Shown here: in pieces, positions 26,522 to 34,587 of the stretch | How positions within the stretch are numbered: the first letter of the stretch is position 1 | Layout: each line of letters starts with the position of its first letter | From: Nonomuraea rubra | Lineage (GTDB): Bacteria > Actinomycetota > Actinomycetes > Streptosporangiales > Streptosporangiaceae | Reading direction: 5' to 3' | Assembly: GCF_014207985.1 (NCBI RefSeq) | Contig: NZ_JACHMI010000001.1 | Location: forward strand, 12,259,001 to 12,323,000 | Length of the DNA: 64,000 nt | Notes under the pieces: model-generated | Told to the model about the DNA's origin: nothing | What the model saw: the letters and a program-made list of their open reading frames with translations, nothing else | Databases searched by the model: none | Position numbers and translations under genes: made by a program

Positions 26522-27940
26522 ATGTTCAAGCGCCTACCTGGCGACGAGGCACGCAACCTCGTCTCCACGACCCCGGACACGGCCGTCGTCTTCCGCCCGG
26601 CCGTGGTCACCACTCCCGCCATCCTCACCCTGATCATCCTCGCCGGGCGTGTCCTGGCCGGGCTGGTCCGGATGACCTGGCGGCACCCCATCGCCATGCT
26701 CGCCGCCGTCGCTCCCGGCGTGCTCACCATCCTGTACGGCTGGCAGACCGCGCTTCTGCTTACCGCACCCACCCCGGCCGGGCTCGCCGCCTGGGCGCTG
26801 ACCGACCGGGACTCGTTCGTCCGGCTGGTCGGGCGTCGGCTGCAAGCCTGGTGGCGGCTCATCTGGATCTACCGGCGGCACTGGCAACCGGTGATGATCG
26901 TCTCCGGCCTGGGCAGGCACATCCGGGGACGCGACTACCTGCCCCGCCTCGTCAAGGTCACCTGCACCCCATGGGCGGATCTGGTGACCGTGCGCATGCT
27001 CAAGGGCCAGGCGGTCAAGGACTGGGCCGACCGCCTCGACCACCTCGCCCAGGGCTTCGGCGCCGTCTCCTGCCGGGTCGCGCTGACTCACTCCGGGCGG
27101 CTGACACTGACCTTCCCGCGTCACGACCCGCTCGCCGTCCCGATCCCATCACGCCCGCTGCCGGACGCGGCCACCGTCGAGGCGATCGAGGTCGGCAAGC
27201 AGGAGGACGGGCGTCCCTGGCTGCTCAAGGTCCACGGGACTCACGTGCTCGTGGCAGGCGCGACCGGGGCCGGCAAGGGCTCGATCCTGTGGTCCGCGAT
27301 CCGCGGGCTTCTCCCCGCCGTGGCCGAGGGCCTGGCCGAACTGTGGGCGCTGGATCCCAAGCTGATGGAGCTGTCCTACGGCCGGGATCTGTTCGGGTCA
27401 CGCTACGCAGCCACGCCGGAAGAGTGCGCCGATCTGCTGGACGAGGCCGTGAGCATCATGCAGAAGCGGGCCGCTCGGTTCGCCGGTCTCCAGCGCAACC
27501 ACACGCCCACCGTCGATGACCCGTTCGTCCTGGTCGTGGTCGATGAGGTGGCGTTCCTGACCGCGTACCAGACGGACCGGCAGCTCAAGCACCGCATCTC
27601 CGCCGCGCTGGCCACGCTCACCACCCAGGGCCGCGCGGTGGGCGTCGGTGTCTTGGCGGCGCTCCAGGACCCCCGCAAGGAGGTCATGAACATCCGCAAC
27701 CTGTTCCCCGACAAGATCGCCCTCCGGCTGGACGAGTCGGAACAGGTGGACATGGTCCTCGGTGACGGCGCCCGCGACCGGGGCGCTCTGGCAGACCACA
27801 TCTCCCTTGTCCCCGAACTCGGCGCGGGCATCGGATACGTCCGGCTGGAGACCAGCCCCGAACCCGTCCGGGTCCGCGCGGCCTACGTCTCCGACACCGA
27901 CATCCGCGCCATGGTCGCCACCTTCGGGAGGGCGGCATGA
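26522..27940 (+). CDS. FtsK/SpoIIIE-type DNA translocase (TraB/TraSA-like)
   Basis: 472 residues. Two to three N-terminal membrane helices (about 30-90), then an FtsK-type motor: Walker A GATGAGKG (246-253), Walker B VLVVVDE (336-342), and TTQGRAVGVGVLAALQDPRK. Actinomycete conjugation uses a single such hexameric pump to move double-stranded DNA between hyphae; this is the main transfer protein. GAGGAGG ribosome site upstream. Next gene overlaps by four bases. Confidence 0.92.
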   Translation: MFKRLPGDEARNLVSTTPDTAVVFRPAVVTTPAILTLIILAGRVLAGLVRMTWRHPIAMLAAVAPGVLTILYGWQTALLLTAPTPAGLAAWALTDRDSFVRLVGRRLQAWWRLIWIYRRHWQPVMIVSGLGRHIRGRDYLPRLVKVTCTPWADLVTVRMLKGQAVKDWADRLDHLAQGFGAVSCRVALTHSGRLTLTFPRHDPLAVPIPSRPLPDAATVEAIEVGKQEDGRPWLLKVHGTHVLVAGATGAGKGSILWSAIRGLLPAVAEGLAELWALDPKLMELSYGRDLFGSRYAATPEECADLLDEAVSIMQKRAARFAGLQRNHTPTVDDPFVLVVVDEVAFLTAYQTDRQLKHRISAALATLTTQGRAVGVGVLAALQDPRKEVMNIRNLFPDKIALRLDESEQVDMVLGDGARDRGALADHISLVPELGAGIGYVRLETSPEPVRVRAAYVSDTDIRAMVATFGRAA

Positions 27941-28137
27941 GGATCTGCTTCCACGGCACCGCCGACGAGCTCGACCTGGTGGCGGGCCGCCCGCTCATGG
28001 TTCTCCTGACCGCCCATGGCCTGCCCCGGATGCGGGTCTTCGAGCTCTACCAGGCCCGCGTGCTCGCCCACCCCTACGACGGCCGGTACCGGCTGTGCGC
28101 GGAGATGGCCGAGACGGAGGTGCGTCCCGATGCGTGA
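27937..28137 (+). CDS. Small hypothetical protein, spread-type position
   Basis: 66 residues, starts in the ATGA overlap with the transfer gene. No membrane helix or known motif. Its place between tra and rep is where spd/spread genes sit in other AICEs, but nothing in the sequence proves that function. Confidence 0.65.
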   Translation: MRICFHGTADELDLVAGRPLMVLLTAHGLPRMRVFELYQARVLAHPYDGRYRLCAEMAETEVRPDA

Positions 28138-28282
28138 CGTGGCCTACCTGCTGGAGGGACTGCGCTGCTCGACCTGCCAGTCCGACAACACACTCTGGCT
28201 CGACCTGGAGCCGGGCATCGTCGAGTGCCGCGAATGCGGCCAGGGCGCGCTCATCGTCGCCGACGACGGGGAGGAGCGGTGA
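28130..28282 (+). CDS. Zinc-ribbon microprotein
   Basis: 50 residues with two CxxC pairs: CSTCQSDN near residue 13 and CRECGQG near 34, spaced like a rubredoxin-type zinc ribbon. Overlaps the previous gene by eight bases and the rep gene by four (GTGA). Possibly a DNA- or protein-binding accessory of replication; unproven. Confidence 0.7.
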   Translation: MRDVAYLLEGLRCSTCQSDNTLWLDLEPGIVECRECGQGALIVADDGEER

Positions 28283-29889
28283 CCTACGATCGCGCTCTGC
28301 CCCGGGCCGAACGGCTGCGCATGCCGTGGGCGCGTGACGTCGCTCTGGAGGTCGCCAAGCAGTACGGCGTGTGCATCCGGCCCGTCGCACTCAAGCGGAT
28401 CGACCTGCAGACCGGGCAGAGCGAGATCATCGATGTGCCCTGCGGGGCTACGCGGGAGGCCGTCTGCCCGCCGTGCGCTAAGCGCAACCGGCAGCTCCGC
28501 ATGGCCCAATGCCGGGAAGGCTGGCACCTCGACCACGAACCGGCCATCACCCCGGACGAGCCGAACGACGAACAACGCTGGCTGATCGAGTTCCGTGCTG
28601 ACATGCAAGCCCGCCGGGACGCCGCCGAGCAGGCCGGCGAGGACACCACCGACCTGGACGCCGTCCTGTCCGGCCTGGACGACGAGATCAACGCGGCCGG
28701 GATGCGCGGCAACGTCCTCGGCCGGACCACGCCCAAGCGCACCCGATCGACCCGGCGACGGCAGGATGCTCCAGACCTGCCCCGCCGCAAGATGGCCAGC
28801 ACGACACTCGGCCGGACGTTCACCAGCTCGGACGGCAAGGTCTACCGGCCCTCGCTGTTCGTCACGCTGACCCTGCCCAGCTACGGCAAGATCCGCGACG
28901 GCGTCCCGATCGATCCCGACACCTACGACTACGCTCGCGCGGTCCGCGACGCGCTGCACTTCTCCAAGCTGGTCGATCGCTTCGTGCAGAACCTCCGCCG
29001 GGTAGCGGGCTACGACGTGCAGTACTTCGCCTCCGTGGAACCTCAGAAGCGGCTCGCCCCGCACCTGCACATGGCGATCAGGGGCACCCTGCCACGCGCG
29101 GAGATCAAGCAGATCGCGGCGGCCACCTACCACCAAGTGTGGTGGCCCCCTGCCGAGCGGGTCGTCTTCGACGGCGAACACCTGCCCGTCTGGGACGACC
29201 AGACCGGTTACATCGATCCCGCCACGGGCGAGGTCCTGCCCACCTGGGACGAGGCGCTCGACCAGCTCGACACCGACGAGACGACCGAACCCCTGCACGT
29301 GATCCGCTTCGGCACTCAGGTGGACGTGCAAGGCGTGCTGGCCGGCACTCCCGACGCCGACCAGTGCATCCGCTACCTGTCCAAGTACCTGACCAAGTCA
29401 CTCGGCGAAAGCCTCGACACCGACCACCAGGCACGCCGTGATCACGCCGCCCGCCTGGCCGAAGCCCTGCGGTTCGAACCCTGCTCGCCCACCTGCGCCA
29501 ACTGGCTCCGCTACGGCATCCAGCCCAAGGACGCCAAAGCCGGGATGACCCCGGGCCGCTGCCGCGGCAAGGCCCACAAGCCCGAACACCTCGGCTACGC
29601 CGGGCGCCGCGTCCTGGTCTCCCGCAAGTGGTCCAACAAAACCCTGGCCGAACACAAGCAGGACCGCCGTACGTGGGTCCTGGAAGCCCTCGGCCAAGCC
29701 GACCAACCACCAGACCCACACCGATACGCCTGGAAGCCCTTCCCGGCCGGAGACGCCAACGTGCCGCCCCTGGCCGTCCGGCTCCTCCGCACAGTGGCCG
29801 AACGTCAACGATGGCGAGCCCACATGGCCCAACTCGAAGCCCGAGCAGCGGGCCAAGATCTTTCGGCAGTCAGAGAGGAGGCAGCGTGA
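28279..29889 (+). CDS. repSA: Rolling-circle replication initiator, RepSA-like
   Basis: 536 residues from the GTG at 28279, which has GGGGAGGAG upstream and overlaps the previous stop. HUH endonuclease motifs are visible: motif I FVTLTLP (194-200), motif II PHLHMA with His262/His264, and motif III YLSKYLTK (366-373) with the candidate catalytic Tyr. An early CPPCAK with a nearby Cys may bind zinc. This class nicks the double-strand origin and drives excised AICE replication. The double-strand origin itself was not located. Confidence 0.92.
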   Translation: MTYDRALPRAERLRMPWARDVALEVAKQYGVCIRPVALKRIDLQTGQSEIIDVPCGATREAVCPPCAKRNRQLRMAQCREGWHLDHEPAITPDEPNDEQRWLIEFRADMQARRDAAEQAGEDTTDLDAVLSGLDDEINAAGMRGNVLGRTTPKRTRSTRRRQDAPDLPRRKMASTTLGRTFTSSDGKVYRPSLFVTLTLPSYGKIRDGVPIDPDTYDYARAVRDALHFSKLVDRFVQNLRRVAGYDVQYFASVEPQKRLAPHLHMAIRGTLPRAEIKQIAAATYHQVWWPPAERVVFDGEHLPVWDDQTGYIDPATGEVLPTWDEALDQLDTDETTEPLHVIRFGTQVDVQGVLAGTPDADQCIRYLSKYLTKSLGESLDTDHQARRDHAARLAEALRFEPCSPTCANWLRYGIQPKDAKAGMTPGRCRGKAHKPEHLGYAGRRVLVSRKWSNKTLAEHKQDRRTWVLEALGQADQPPDPHRYAWKPFPAGDANVPPLAVRLLRTVAERQRWRAHMAQLEARAAGQDLSAVREEAA

Positions 29890-30092
29890 TGGAGCCCTTG
29901 TTCTATCGCCCCAAGGACGCGGCCACGCTTCTCGGCATGAGCCGCACGGCTGTCTTCCGACTCATCAAGACGGGCGAACTCAAGTCGATCAAGGAGGACG
30001 GCTATCGCCTGGTTCCGCGATGGGCGCTCGCGGAGTTCGCTCGCACGCTGGAAGCCAGAGCGGGGCTGGTACGGACCGAGGACGTGGCCTGA
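29889..30092 (+). CDS. xis: Excisionase (Xis), MerR/HTH_17-like
   Basis: 67 residues. Single winged HTH: YRPKDAATLLGMSRTAVFRL then LIKTGELKSIKEDGYRLVP. The ATG overlaps the rep stop by one base (TGATG) and its own stop overlaps the int start the same way, so rep-xis-int form one coupled unit as in pSAM2. Assists Int in excision. Confidence 0.88.
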   Translation: MEPLFYRPKDAATLLGMSRTAVFRLIKTGELKSIKEDGYRLVPRWALAEFARTLEARAGLVRTEDVA

Positions 30093-31438
30093 TGGCGAAG
30101 AAGCCGAATGGCCGCTCCTCCATCTACTTCGGCAACGACGGCTATTGGCACGGCTGGATCACGGTAGGCATCAAACCGGATGGCTCTCCCGATCGTCGTC
30201 ACCGAATGGCCAAGACCGAGGCTGAAGTGACCCGCAAGGTCGCCGAACTGGAGGGCAACCGCGAGACCGGACAGGTCACCAAGCCGGGCCGGGTGCCCAC
30301 GGTCGCCGAATGGATGACCGAATACCTCGATGTGATCTGCGAACGCCTCGTGGCCTCCGGGAGGATGGCACCGCGTACCCTGGCGGACTACCGCTCGAAG
30401 ACACGTCACTGGATCGTTCCCCTTCTCGGCCGCCATCGGCTGAACCGGCTCGCTCCTGAGCACCTCGACACCGCGTACACGGCGATGCTGGACAAGGGGT
30501 TGTCCACAAGTACCGTCCTCAAGGTGCACCGGATCATCTCCCGCGCGCTCAAGGTGGCTGTGCGGCGCGACAAGGTCACGCGGAACGTGGCGACCCTCGT
30601 TGAGGCGCCCACAGCAGCGGAGACCGAGATCGAACCGCTGTCGCGCGAGGAGGCTCGGCGCATCCTCTACGTGGCCAGGACCAAGAGGAACGGCACCCGC
30701 TGGTCGGTGGCGCTCTCGCTCGGCATCCGCCAGGGCGAGGCCCTCGGGCTCCGCTGGTCGTACATCGACATGGACACCGGCGAGATCCGCGCCTGGTTCC
30801 AGGTGCAGCGCCAGGAATGGCGTCACGGGTGCAACGACCCGCATGCCTGCGGTGAGAAGTGGCATCGCCGACCGTGCCAGAAGAAGTGCAAGATCCACGG
30901 ACATGGACCGGCGTGCAAGCCGGACTGCTCAAAGCCGGGCCATGCCTGCTACAAGCGGCCCTGTCTCAAGGACTGCACCGGCCACGCGGACAAGTGCCCC
31001 AAGCGAAGCGGTGGCGGCGTGGTCTTTCGGCAGCGCAAGGGCAAGAGCAAGCTCACCCTTCAATGCCCGCCCGAGCTCCTCGCCCAGCTCAAGGCACACC
31101 GCGAGATTCAGGACACTGAGCGAGAAAAGGCGGGAGATCGATGGCAGGATCATGACCTGGTGTTCGCGACCAAGCTCGGCACTCCCATCGAGCGCACCGA
31201 GGACTGGAAGCTGTGGAAGACCATCCTCAAGCAGGCCGGCGTTCGGGACGTCCGGGTCCACGACGCCCGGCACACCGCCGCGACCCTACTCATCGAGCAA
31301 GGGGTGAACATCCGAGTCGTACAGCAGGTTCTCGGCCACACCCGCGTGACGACCACCGAGCGCTACACCCACGTATCCACACCGCTGATGCGCGATGCGG
31401 GGGAACGGCTCGCGTCCGCTCTCTGGGGAAACTCGTAG
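30092..31438 (+). CDS. int: Tyrosine recombinase integrase with cysteine-rich insertion
   Basis: 448 residues from the ATG at 30092 overlapping xis. AP2-like arm-binding N-terminus (about 10-60), core-binding domain (70-165) and catalytic domain with Arg213 (SLGIRQGEALGLRW), His390 and Arg393 (VHDARHT), His416 (LGHTR) and Tyr425 (ERYTHV). Between the first Arg and the rest, residues 247-302 hold ten Cys and several His in CxxxC-type spacing, a likely zinc-binding insertion seen in some actinomycete integrases. Acts on the tRNA-Ser site immediately downstream. Confidence 0.95.
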   Translation: MAKKPNGRSSIYFGNDGYWHGWITVGIKPDGSPDRRHRMAKTEAEVTRKVAELEGNRETGQVTKPGRVPTVAEWMTEYLDVICERLVASGRMAPRTLADYRSKTRHWIVPLLGRHRLNRLAPEHLDTAYTAMLDKGLSTSTVLKVHRIISRALKVAVRRDKVTRNVATLVEAPTAAETEIEPLSREEARRILYVARTKRNGTRWSVALSLGIRQGEALGLRWSYIDMDTGEIRAWFQVQRQEWRHGCNDPHACGEKWHRRPCQKKCKIHGHGPACKPDCSKPGHACYKRPCLKDCTGHADKCPKRSGGGVVFRQRKGKSKLTLQCPPELLAQLKAHREIQDTEREKAGDRWQDHDLVFATKLGTPIERTEDWKLWKTILKQAGVRDVRVHDARHTAATLLIEQGVNIRVVQQVLGHTRVTTTERYTHVSTPLMRDAGERLASALWGNS

Positions 31439-31442
31439 CCGT

Positions 31443-31462
31443 TGCAACTAGGACTGCAACTA
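31443..31462. repeat. Right arm-type site, TGCAACTA x2
   Basis: Two TGCAACTA copies 12 bp apart (31443, 31455), five bases after the int stop. Matches the left site at 16473 in 19 of 20 bases and in the same orientation. Confidence 0.62.
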
Positions 31463-31479
31463 TGACGTCCCCGAAGATC

Positions 31480-31514
31480 AAAAAGGCCCTCTCCCCAACT
31501 TGGGGGAGAGGGCC
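31480..31514 (-). terminator. tRNA-Ser terminator
   Basis: Perfect 12-bp arms GGCCCTCTCCCC / GGGGAGAGGGCC with a six-base loop, followed on the minus strand by five T. Rho-independent terminator for the tRNA; it may also stop int transcription from the other side. Confidence 0.85.
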
Positions 31515-31518
31515 TCTC

Positions 31519-31579
31519 ACCTGCGGAGGATCGGGGATTTGAACCCCGGATGGGCGGTAAACCCAAACCGCATTAGCAG
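31519..31579 (-). other. att3 / attR within tRNA-Ser(GCT)
   Basis: 61-bp core identical to att2. It covers the tRNA from the anticodon loop to the 3' end plus five bases, so integration rebuilds an intact tRNA next to int. Confidence 0.92.
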
Positions 31580-31613
31580 TGCGGCGCCATAGACCTGACT
31601 AGGCGAATCCTCC
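31524..31613 (-). tRNA. tRNA-Ser(GCT)
   Basis: 90 nt. Acceptor GGAGGAT pairs with ATCCTCC, discriminator G, long variable arm typical of tRNA-Ser, anticodon stem CCGCA/TGCGG with loop CTGCTAA (anticodon GCT, serine AGC/AGT codons), T loop GGTTCAAATCC. CCA is not encoded. Attachment target of the integrative elements. Confidence 0.96.
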
Positions 31614-31694
31614 CGGAGCCACCGCGGCTCAGCACAGCGTACCGGCCTTCTGGCGAGGCGGCAAAGCGATAACCGCGGCGCTCTTCACCAAGAG

Positions 31695-31770
31695 TTATCA
31701 ACAGCCTGTGGGTAACCCCCTGTGGACGAAGCCCGTCCAGAGCTGGGACGGGCTTCAGGCCTGTGGATAA
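31695..31770. repeat. Cluster of four DnaA-box-like 9-mers
   Basis: TTATCAACA (31695), TGTGGGTAA (31707), TGTGGACGA (31721) and a perfect inverted consensus TGTGGATAA (31762) within 76 bp, between tRNA-Ser and the yceI-like gene. Confidence 0.5.
31728..31756 (-). terminator. Hairpin downstream of the YceI gene
   Basis: Perfect 11-bp arms GAAGCCCGTCC / GGACGGGCTTC, seven-base loop, 32 bp after the YceI stop. There is no clear T run. Confidence 0.6.
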
Positions 31771-31787
31771 CCCATCACGAAAGGCGG

Positions 31788-32351
31788 TCAGGCGGCCGGG
31801 TTGGCCTCGCCCTCGATCTCGATCTTGATCTTCTTGCCCACGAGCACCCCGCCGGTCTCCAGCGCCTGGTTCCAGGTCAGGCCGAACTCCTCGCGGTCGA
31901 TCTCCGTCTTGATCGAGAAGCCCCAGACCTGCTGGCCCCAGGGGTTCGTGCCCACGCCGCCGTACTCGACCGCGAGCTCGACCTCCTTGGTGACGTCGCG
32001 GATGGTCAGGTTGCCGGCGACGACGAACTCGTCACCGGAGTGGCCGACGACGCGGGTGCTCTTGAAGGTGATCTGCGGGAACTTCTCGGCGGACAGGAAG
32101 TCGTCGCTGCGCAGGTGGCCGTCGCGGTCGGGCGCGCCGGTCGAGATGCTGTCGGCCTGGATCGAGAGCTCGGCGGCGGACTCGAGCGGGTTCTCCGCGA
32201 CCGTGACCGAGCCGCTGAAGGTGCCGAAGTGGCCGCGGACCTTGCTGACCATCATGTGCTTGACGACGAAGCCGATGGTGGTGTGGGCGGCGTCGAGGTT
32301 GTACGTGCCGGCGGCCGGGATGGTCAGGGACTCCCAGGTGCGGGTGGTCAT
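31788..32351 (-). CDS. YceI family protein
   Basis: 187 residues from the ATG at 32351 (GAGGAGAA upstream). Lipocalin-like YceI barrel: YNLDAAHTTIGFVVKHMMVS at the start, VRGHFGTFSG, and ITFKSTRV later. Members bind polyprenoids or amphiphiles; no signal peptide is seen, so it is cytosolic here. Divergent from a MarR regulator with a palindromic intergenic region, so regulation by it is likely. Confidence 0.92.
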   Translation of the reverse strand: MTTRTWESLTIPAAGTYNLDAAHTTIGFVVKHMMVSKVRGHFGTFSGSVTVAENPLESAAELSIQADSISTGAPDRDGHLRSDDFLSAEKFPQITFKSTRVVGHSGDEFVVAGNLTIRDVTKEVELAVEYGGVGTNPWGQQVWGFSIKTEIDREEFGLTWNQALETGGVLVGKKIKIEIEGEANPAA

Positions 32352-32379
32352 CGGGGTTCTCCTCAGAGAGTAGCTGTTG

Positions 32380-32430
32380 TGCGGATGTCTGCGGCAACAA
32401 CTTTCTACATGAGGAATATTCCGCACGTCA
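32380..32430. promoter_or_regulatory. Probable MarR operator region
   Basis: The 97-bp divergent spacer has the perfect 10-bp palindrome GGAATATTCC (32413-32422) flanked by TGCGG/CCGCA and GTTG/CAAC elements, a typical dyad operator for the adjacent MarR protein. Confidence 0.5.
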
Positions 32431-32448
32431 ACTAACGTCGGCTAAGCT

Positions 32449-32961
32449 ATGAACGTGACGAACTTCGACGACCCCCGGCTGACGGCGATCGGACTGCTGA
32501 CCGAGGTCCACTCCGGGTTGATGAGCCGGCTCCAGCCGGTGCTGAGCGGCGCGGGGTTGTCGGAGATCGACTTCGAGACGGTGATCCGGTTGGCACGTTC
32601 CCCGCACCAGCGGCTGCGCATGAGCGATCTCGCCGCGCAGACGCAGCTGTCCACGAGCGGGGTGACCCGGGTCGTCGACCGGCTCGAACGCGAGGGGCTG
32701 GTCAGGCGCGAGTCGTGCGCCACCGACCGGCGGGCCTCGTACGCCGCCCTCACCGACGCGGGCCGGGAGCGGCTGGAGTCGGTGCTGCCCGATCACCTGC
32801 GCGACATCGAGGAGTGCTTCACCGGGCTGCTGGGCTCCGACGAGCTGGAGGCGTTCCTCAAGAGCCTGCGCAAGATCAGGGACGTCGTGCGCCCCTGCGC
32901 CACCGCCGGATCCACGGAGAGCTCGTTCCCTACTGAGAGGGAAGCGCCAGCGCGGCCCTGA
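32449..32961 (+). CDS. MarR family transcriptional regulator
   Basis: 170 residues. Winged HTH at about 50-115 with MSDLAAQTQLSTSGVTRVVD as helix-turn-helix and CATDRRASYAALTDAG as wing; C-terminal dimerisation helices and a short disordered tail. Divergent from the YceI gene. Its 3' end overlaps the convergent sigma-factor gene by 32 bp. Confidence 0.92.
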   Translation: MNVTNFDDPRLTAIGLLTEVHSGLMSRLQPVLSGAGLSEIDFETVIRLARSPHQRLRMSDLAAQTQLSTSGVTRVVDRLEREGLVRRESCATDRRASYAALTDAGRERLESVLPDHLRDIEECFTGLLGSDELEAFLKSLRKIRDVVRPCATAGSTESSFPTEREAPARP

Positions 32962-33427
32962 GCTTGGCCATCGCGCGCGACACCGTGCTCTTGACCGTGC
33001 CCACGCTGATCCCGAGCTTCTTGGCGATCTCCGGCTCGGTCATGTCCTCGTAGTACCGCAGCACGATCGCCGCCCGCATGCGCTCCGGCAGCTCCCTGAG
33101 CGCCTGTTCGAGCGCCTCGTGCACCTCGGAGGACCCGGCCGGCTCGAAGGTCACCGGCTCGGGCAGCTCGTCCGACGGGTACTCCTCCAGCTTGCGCCGC
33201 CGCCACTGCGAGATGTTGATGTTCACCATGGCCCGCCGCACGTAGCCGTCCAGGGCGCCCCGGTCCTCGATGCGCTCCCAGGCCTGGTACGTCTTGGTCA
33301 GCGCGCTCTGCAACAGATCCTCCGCGTCCAGCGGATGCCCGGTGAGCTGATGGGCCGCACGCAGCAGCGCGGGACCGCGGGCCATGACGTACTCGCGGAA
33401 CTCGTCTTCCCAGCTGGTGGTCTGCAT
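32930..33427 (-). CDS. SigE-family ECF RNA polymerase sigma factor
   Basis: 165 residues. Sigma region 2 at about 8-72 (LLRAAHQLTGHPLDAEDLLQ, ALTKTYQAWERI) and region 4 at about 105-160 (LPERMRAAIVLRYYEDMTEP then EIAKKLGISVGTVKSTVSRA). No anti-sigma gene is adjacent. Same subfamily as the factors at 36848 and 39075. Confidence 0.92.
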   Translation of the reverse strand: MQTTSWEDEFREYVMARGPALLRAAHQLTGHPLDAEDLLQSALTKTYQAWERIEDRGALDGYVRRAMVNINISQWRRRKLEEYPSDELPEPVTFEPAGSSEVHEALEQALRELPERMRAAIVLRYYEDMTEPEIAKKLGISVGTVKSTVSRAMAKLRAALALPSQ

Positions 33428-33645
33428 CGTGGCCAGAATCGCAGCCTGATGCCCTATTCGGCCTGAACCGCAATTCAGGTTTCGGCCCGCCGAGGATAAA
33501 GGTCCGTCAAGGTCGGTGGTGGTTTGTATGCCGCCGTAGGTGAAGGCACTTCCCCGAGGATGCGTATTTTGCTCTGTTCTGGACCACTACGGTGTGAGCC
33601 GCCCTCAAGTCATGTGAATCTAGTACCCGAGCGAGGGAGGGGCGG

Positions 33646-34587
33646 ATGGGGTATCCGAGCGTTGAGCGCCGCCGGGTGCTCGCCGCGGCCGCGCTCGGAC
33701 GCGCGAGCGGCGTTCCCGGCCCCGATCCGGCCGACGGCGACCCGCTGCGGGCCGTGGTGGGCGAGGTGCTGGACGTCAGCCCGCATCTGATCACCATCGA
33801 GACCCCCTCGGGCGCCGAGGAGCGGCTGGTGATCGCCCCGTGGGCCACCGCCTGGCACGGCGCCGAGCTCGCCCCCGCAGACCTGCCCATCGGCGCCATG
33901 GTGCTGATGCGCGCGCTGCGCGACGGCCGGGTGGTCGAGCGGATCTGGGCCGACACCACCCGGATCACGGGGACGATCCTGTCCATCCAGGGCCGCAAGG
34001 ATCTGACGGTCGAGCTCGACTGCGGGCCGCACCGCGGCCACCGTACGGTCGTCGTCCCCTACCGCTCGTCGGGACGGCTGCAGGTGCGGCATCCCAAGTT
34101 CGAGCCCGGTTACCTCTTCGACGCGATCGGCGTCAGACGCGACGGGGCGAGCCTGGCCCTGCTGCCCGCGACCTCGCAGCCGGCGTATCCCGCGCGCTCC
34201 GTGCCGCCGCCGTCGCCGGCGTACAAGCAGGCGCGCATCGCCGGGACGGTCACCTGGTCGGACACGTTCGACGAGGAGGAGCGGGGCGCGGCCTACCCGA
34301 TGCTGGAGCGTGCCGACACCGGCTGCACCCAGACGGGGGTGTCGTGCGCGGGCCTGCCGTACCTCTCGGTGGGGTCGTTGCTGCAGGTCAGGAACGTGTG
34401 CTCGAACCGCTCCTCGAACGTCCCGGTGGTCGCGTGCGGGTGCGTGGCGGGGCGGTTCTGCGACCGGTGCGTGGAGTGCGACACCTCGCCGCGCGGCCGG
34501 ATCGCGGAGCTGTCGCCGTCCTCCTACGTGGAGCTCGGCGGCGAGCTGGTCAAGGGATGCTTCAACGCGCAGATCGGATTGGGGTGA
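33646..34587 (+). CDS. Protein with OB-like repeats and a Cys-rich RlpA/barwin-like C-terminus
   Basis: 313 residues. N-terminal VERRRVLAAAALG looks like a weak Tat-type or regulatory sequence; residues about 30-175 form two beta-barrel-like repeats (EVLDVSPHLITIETPSG; ITGTILSIQGRKDLTVELDC). From about 195 the pattern (GCTQTGVSCAGLPYLSVGSL, RNVCSNRSSNVPVVACG, RIAELSPSSYVELGGEL) fits a double-psi beta-barrel like RlpA, with nine Cys suggesting disulfides. Possibly extracellular or redox-maintained by the MauE-like protein whose gene overlaps its stop. Function unknown. Confidence 0.68.
   Translation: MGYPSVERRRVLAAAALGRASGVPGPDPADGDPLRAVVGEVLDVSPHLITIETPSGAEERLVIAPWATAWHGAELAPADLPIGAMVLMRALRDGRVVERIWADTTRITGTILSIQGRKDLTVELDCGPHRGHRTVVVPYRSSGRLQVRHPKFEPGYLFDAIGVRRDGASLALLPATSQPAYPARSVPPPSPAYKQARIAGTVTWSDTFDEEERGAAYPMLERADTGCTQTGVSCAGLPYLSVGSLLQVRNVCSNRSSNVPVVACGCVAGRFCDRCVECDTSPRGRIAELSPSSYVELGGELVKGCFNAQIGLG

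Noticed and set aside
31695..31770. Chromosomal replication origin
   Set aside because: Only four boxes, no AT-rich unwinding region and no dnaA, dnaN or gyrase genes nearby.
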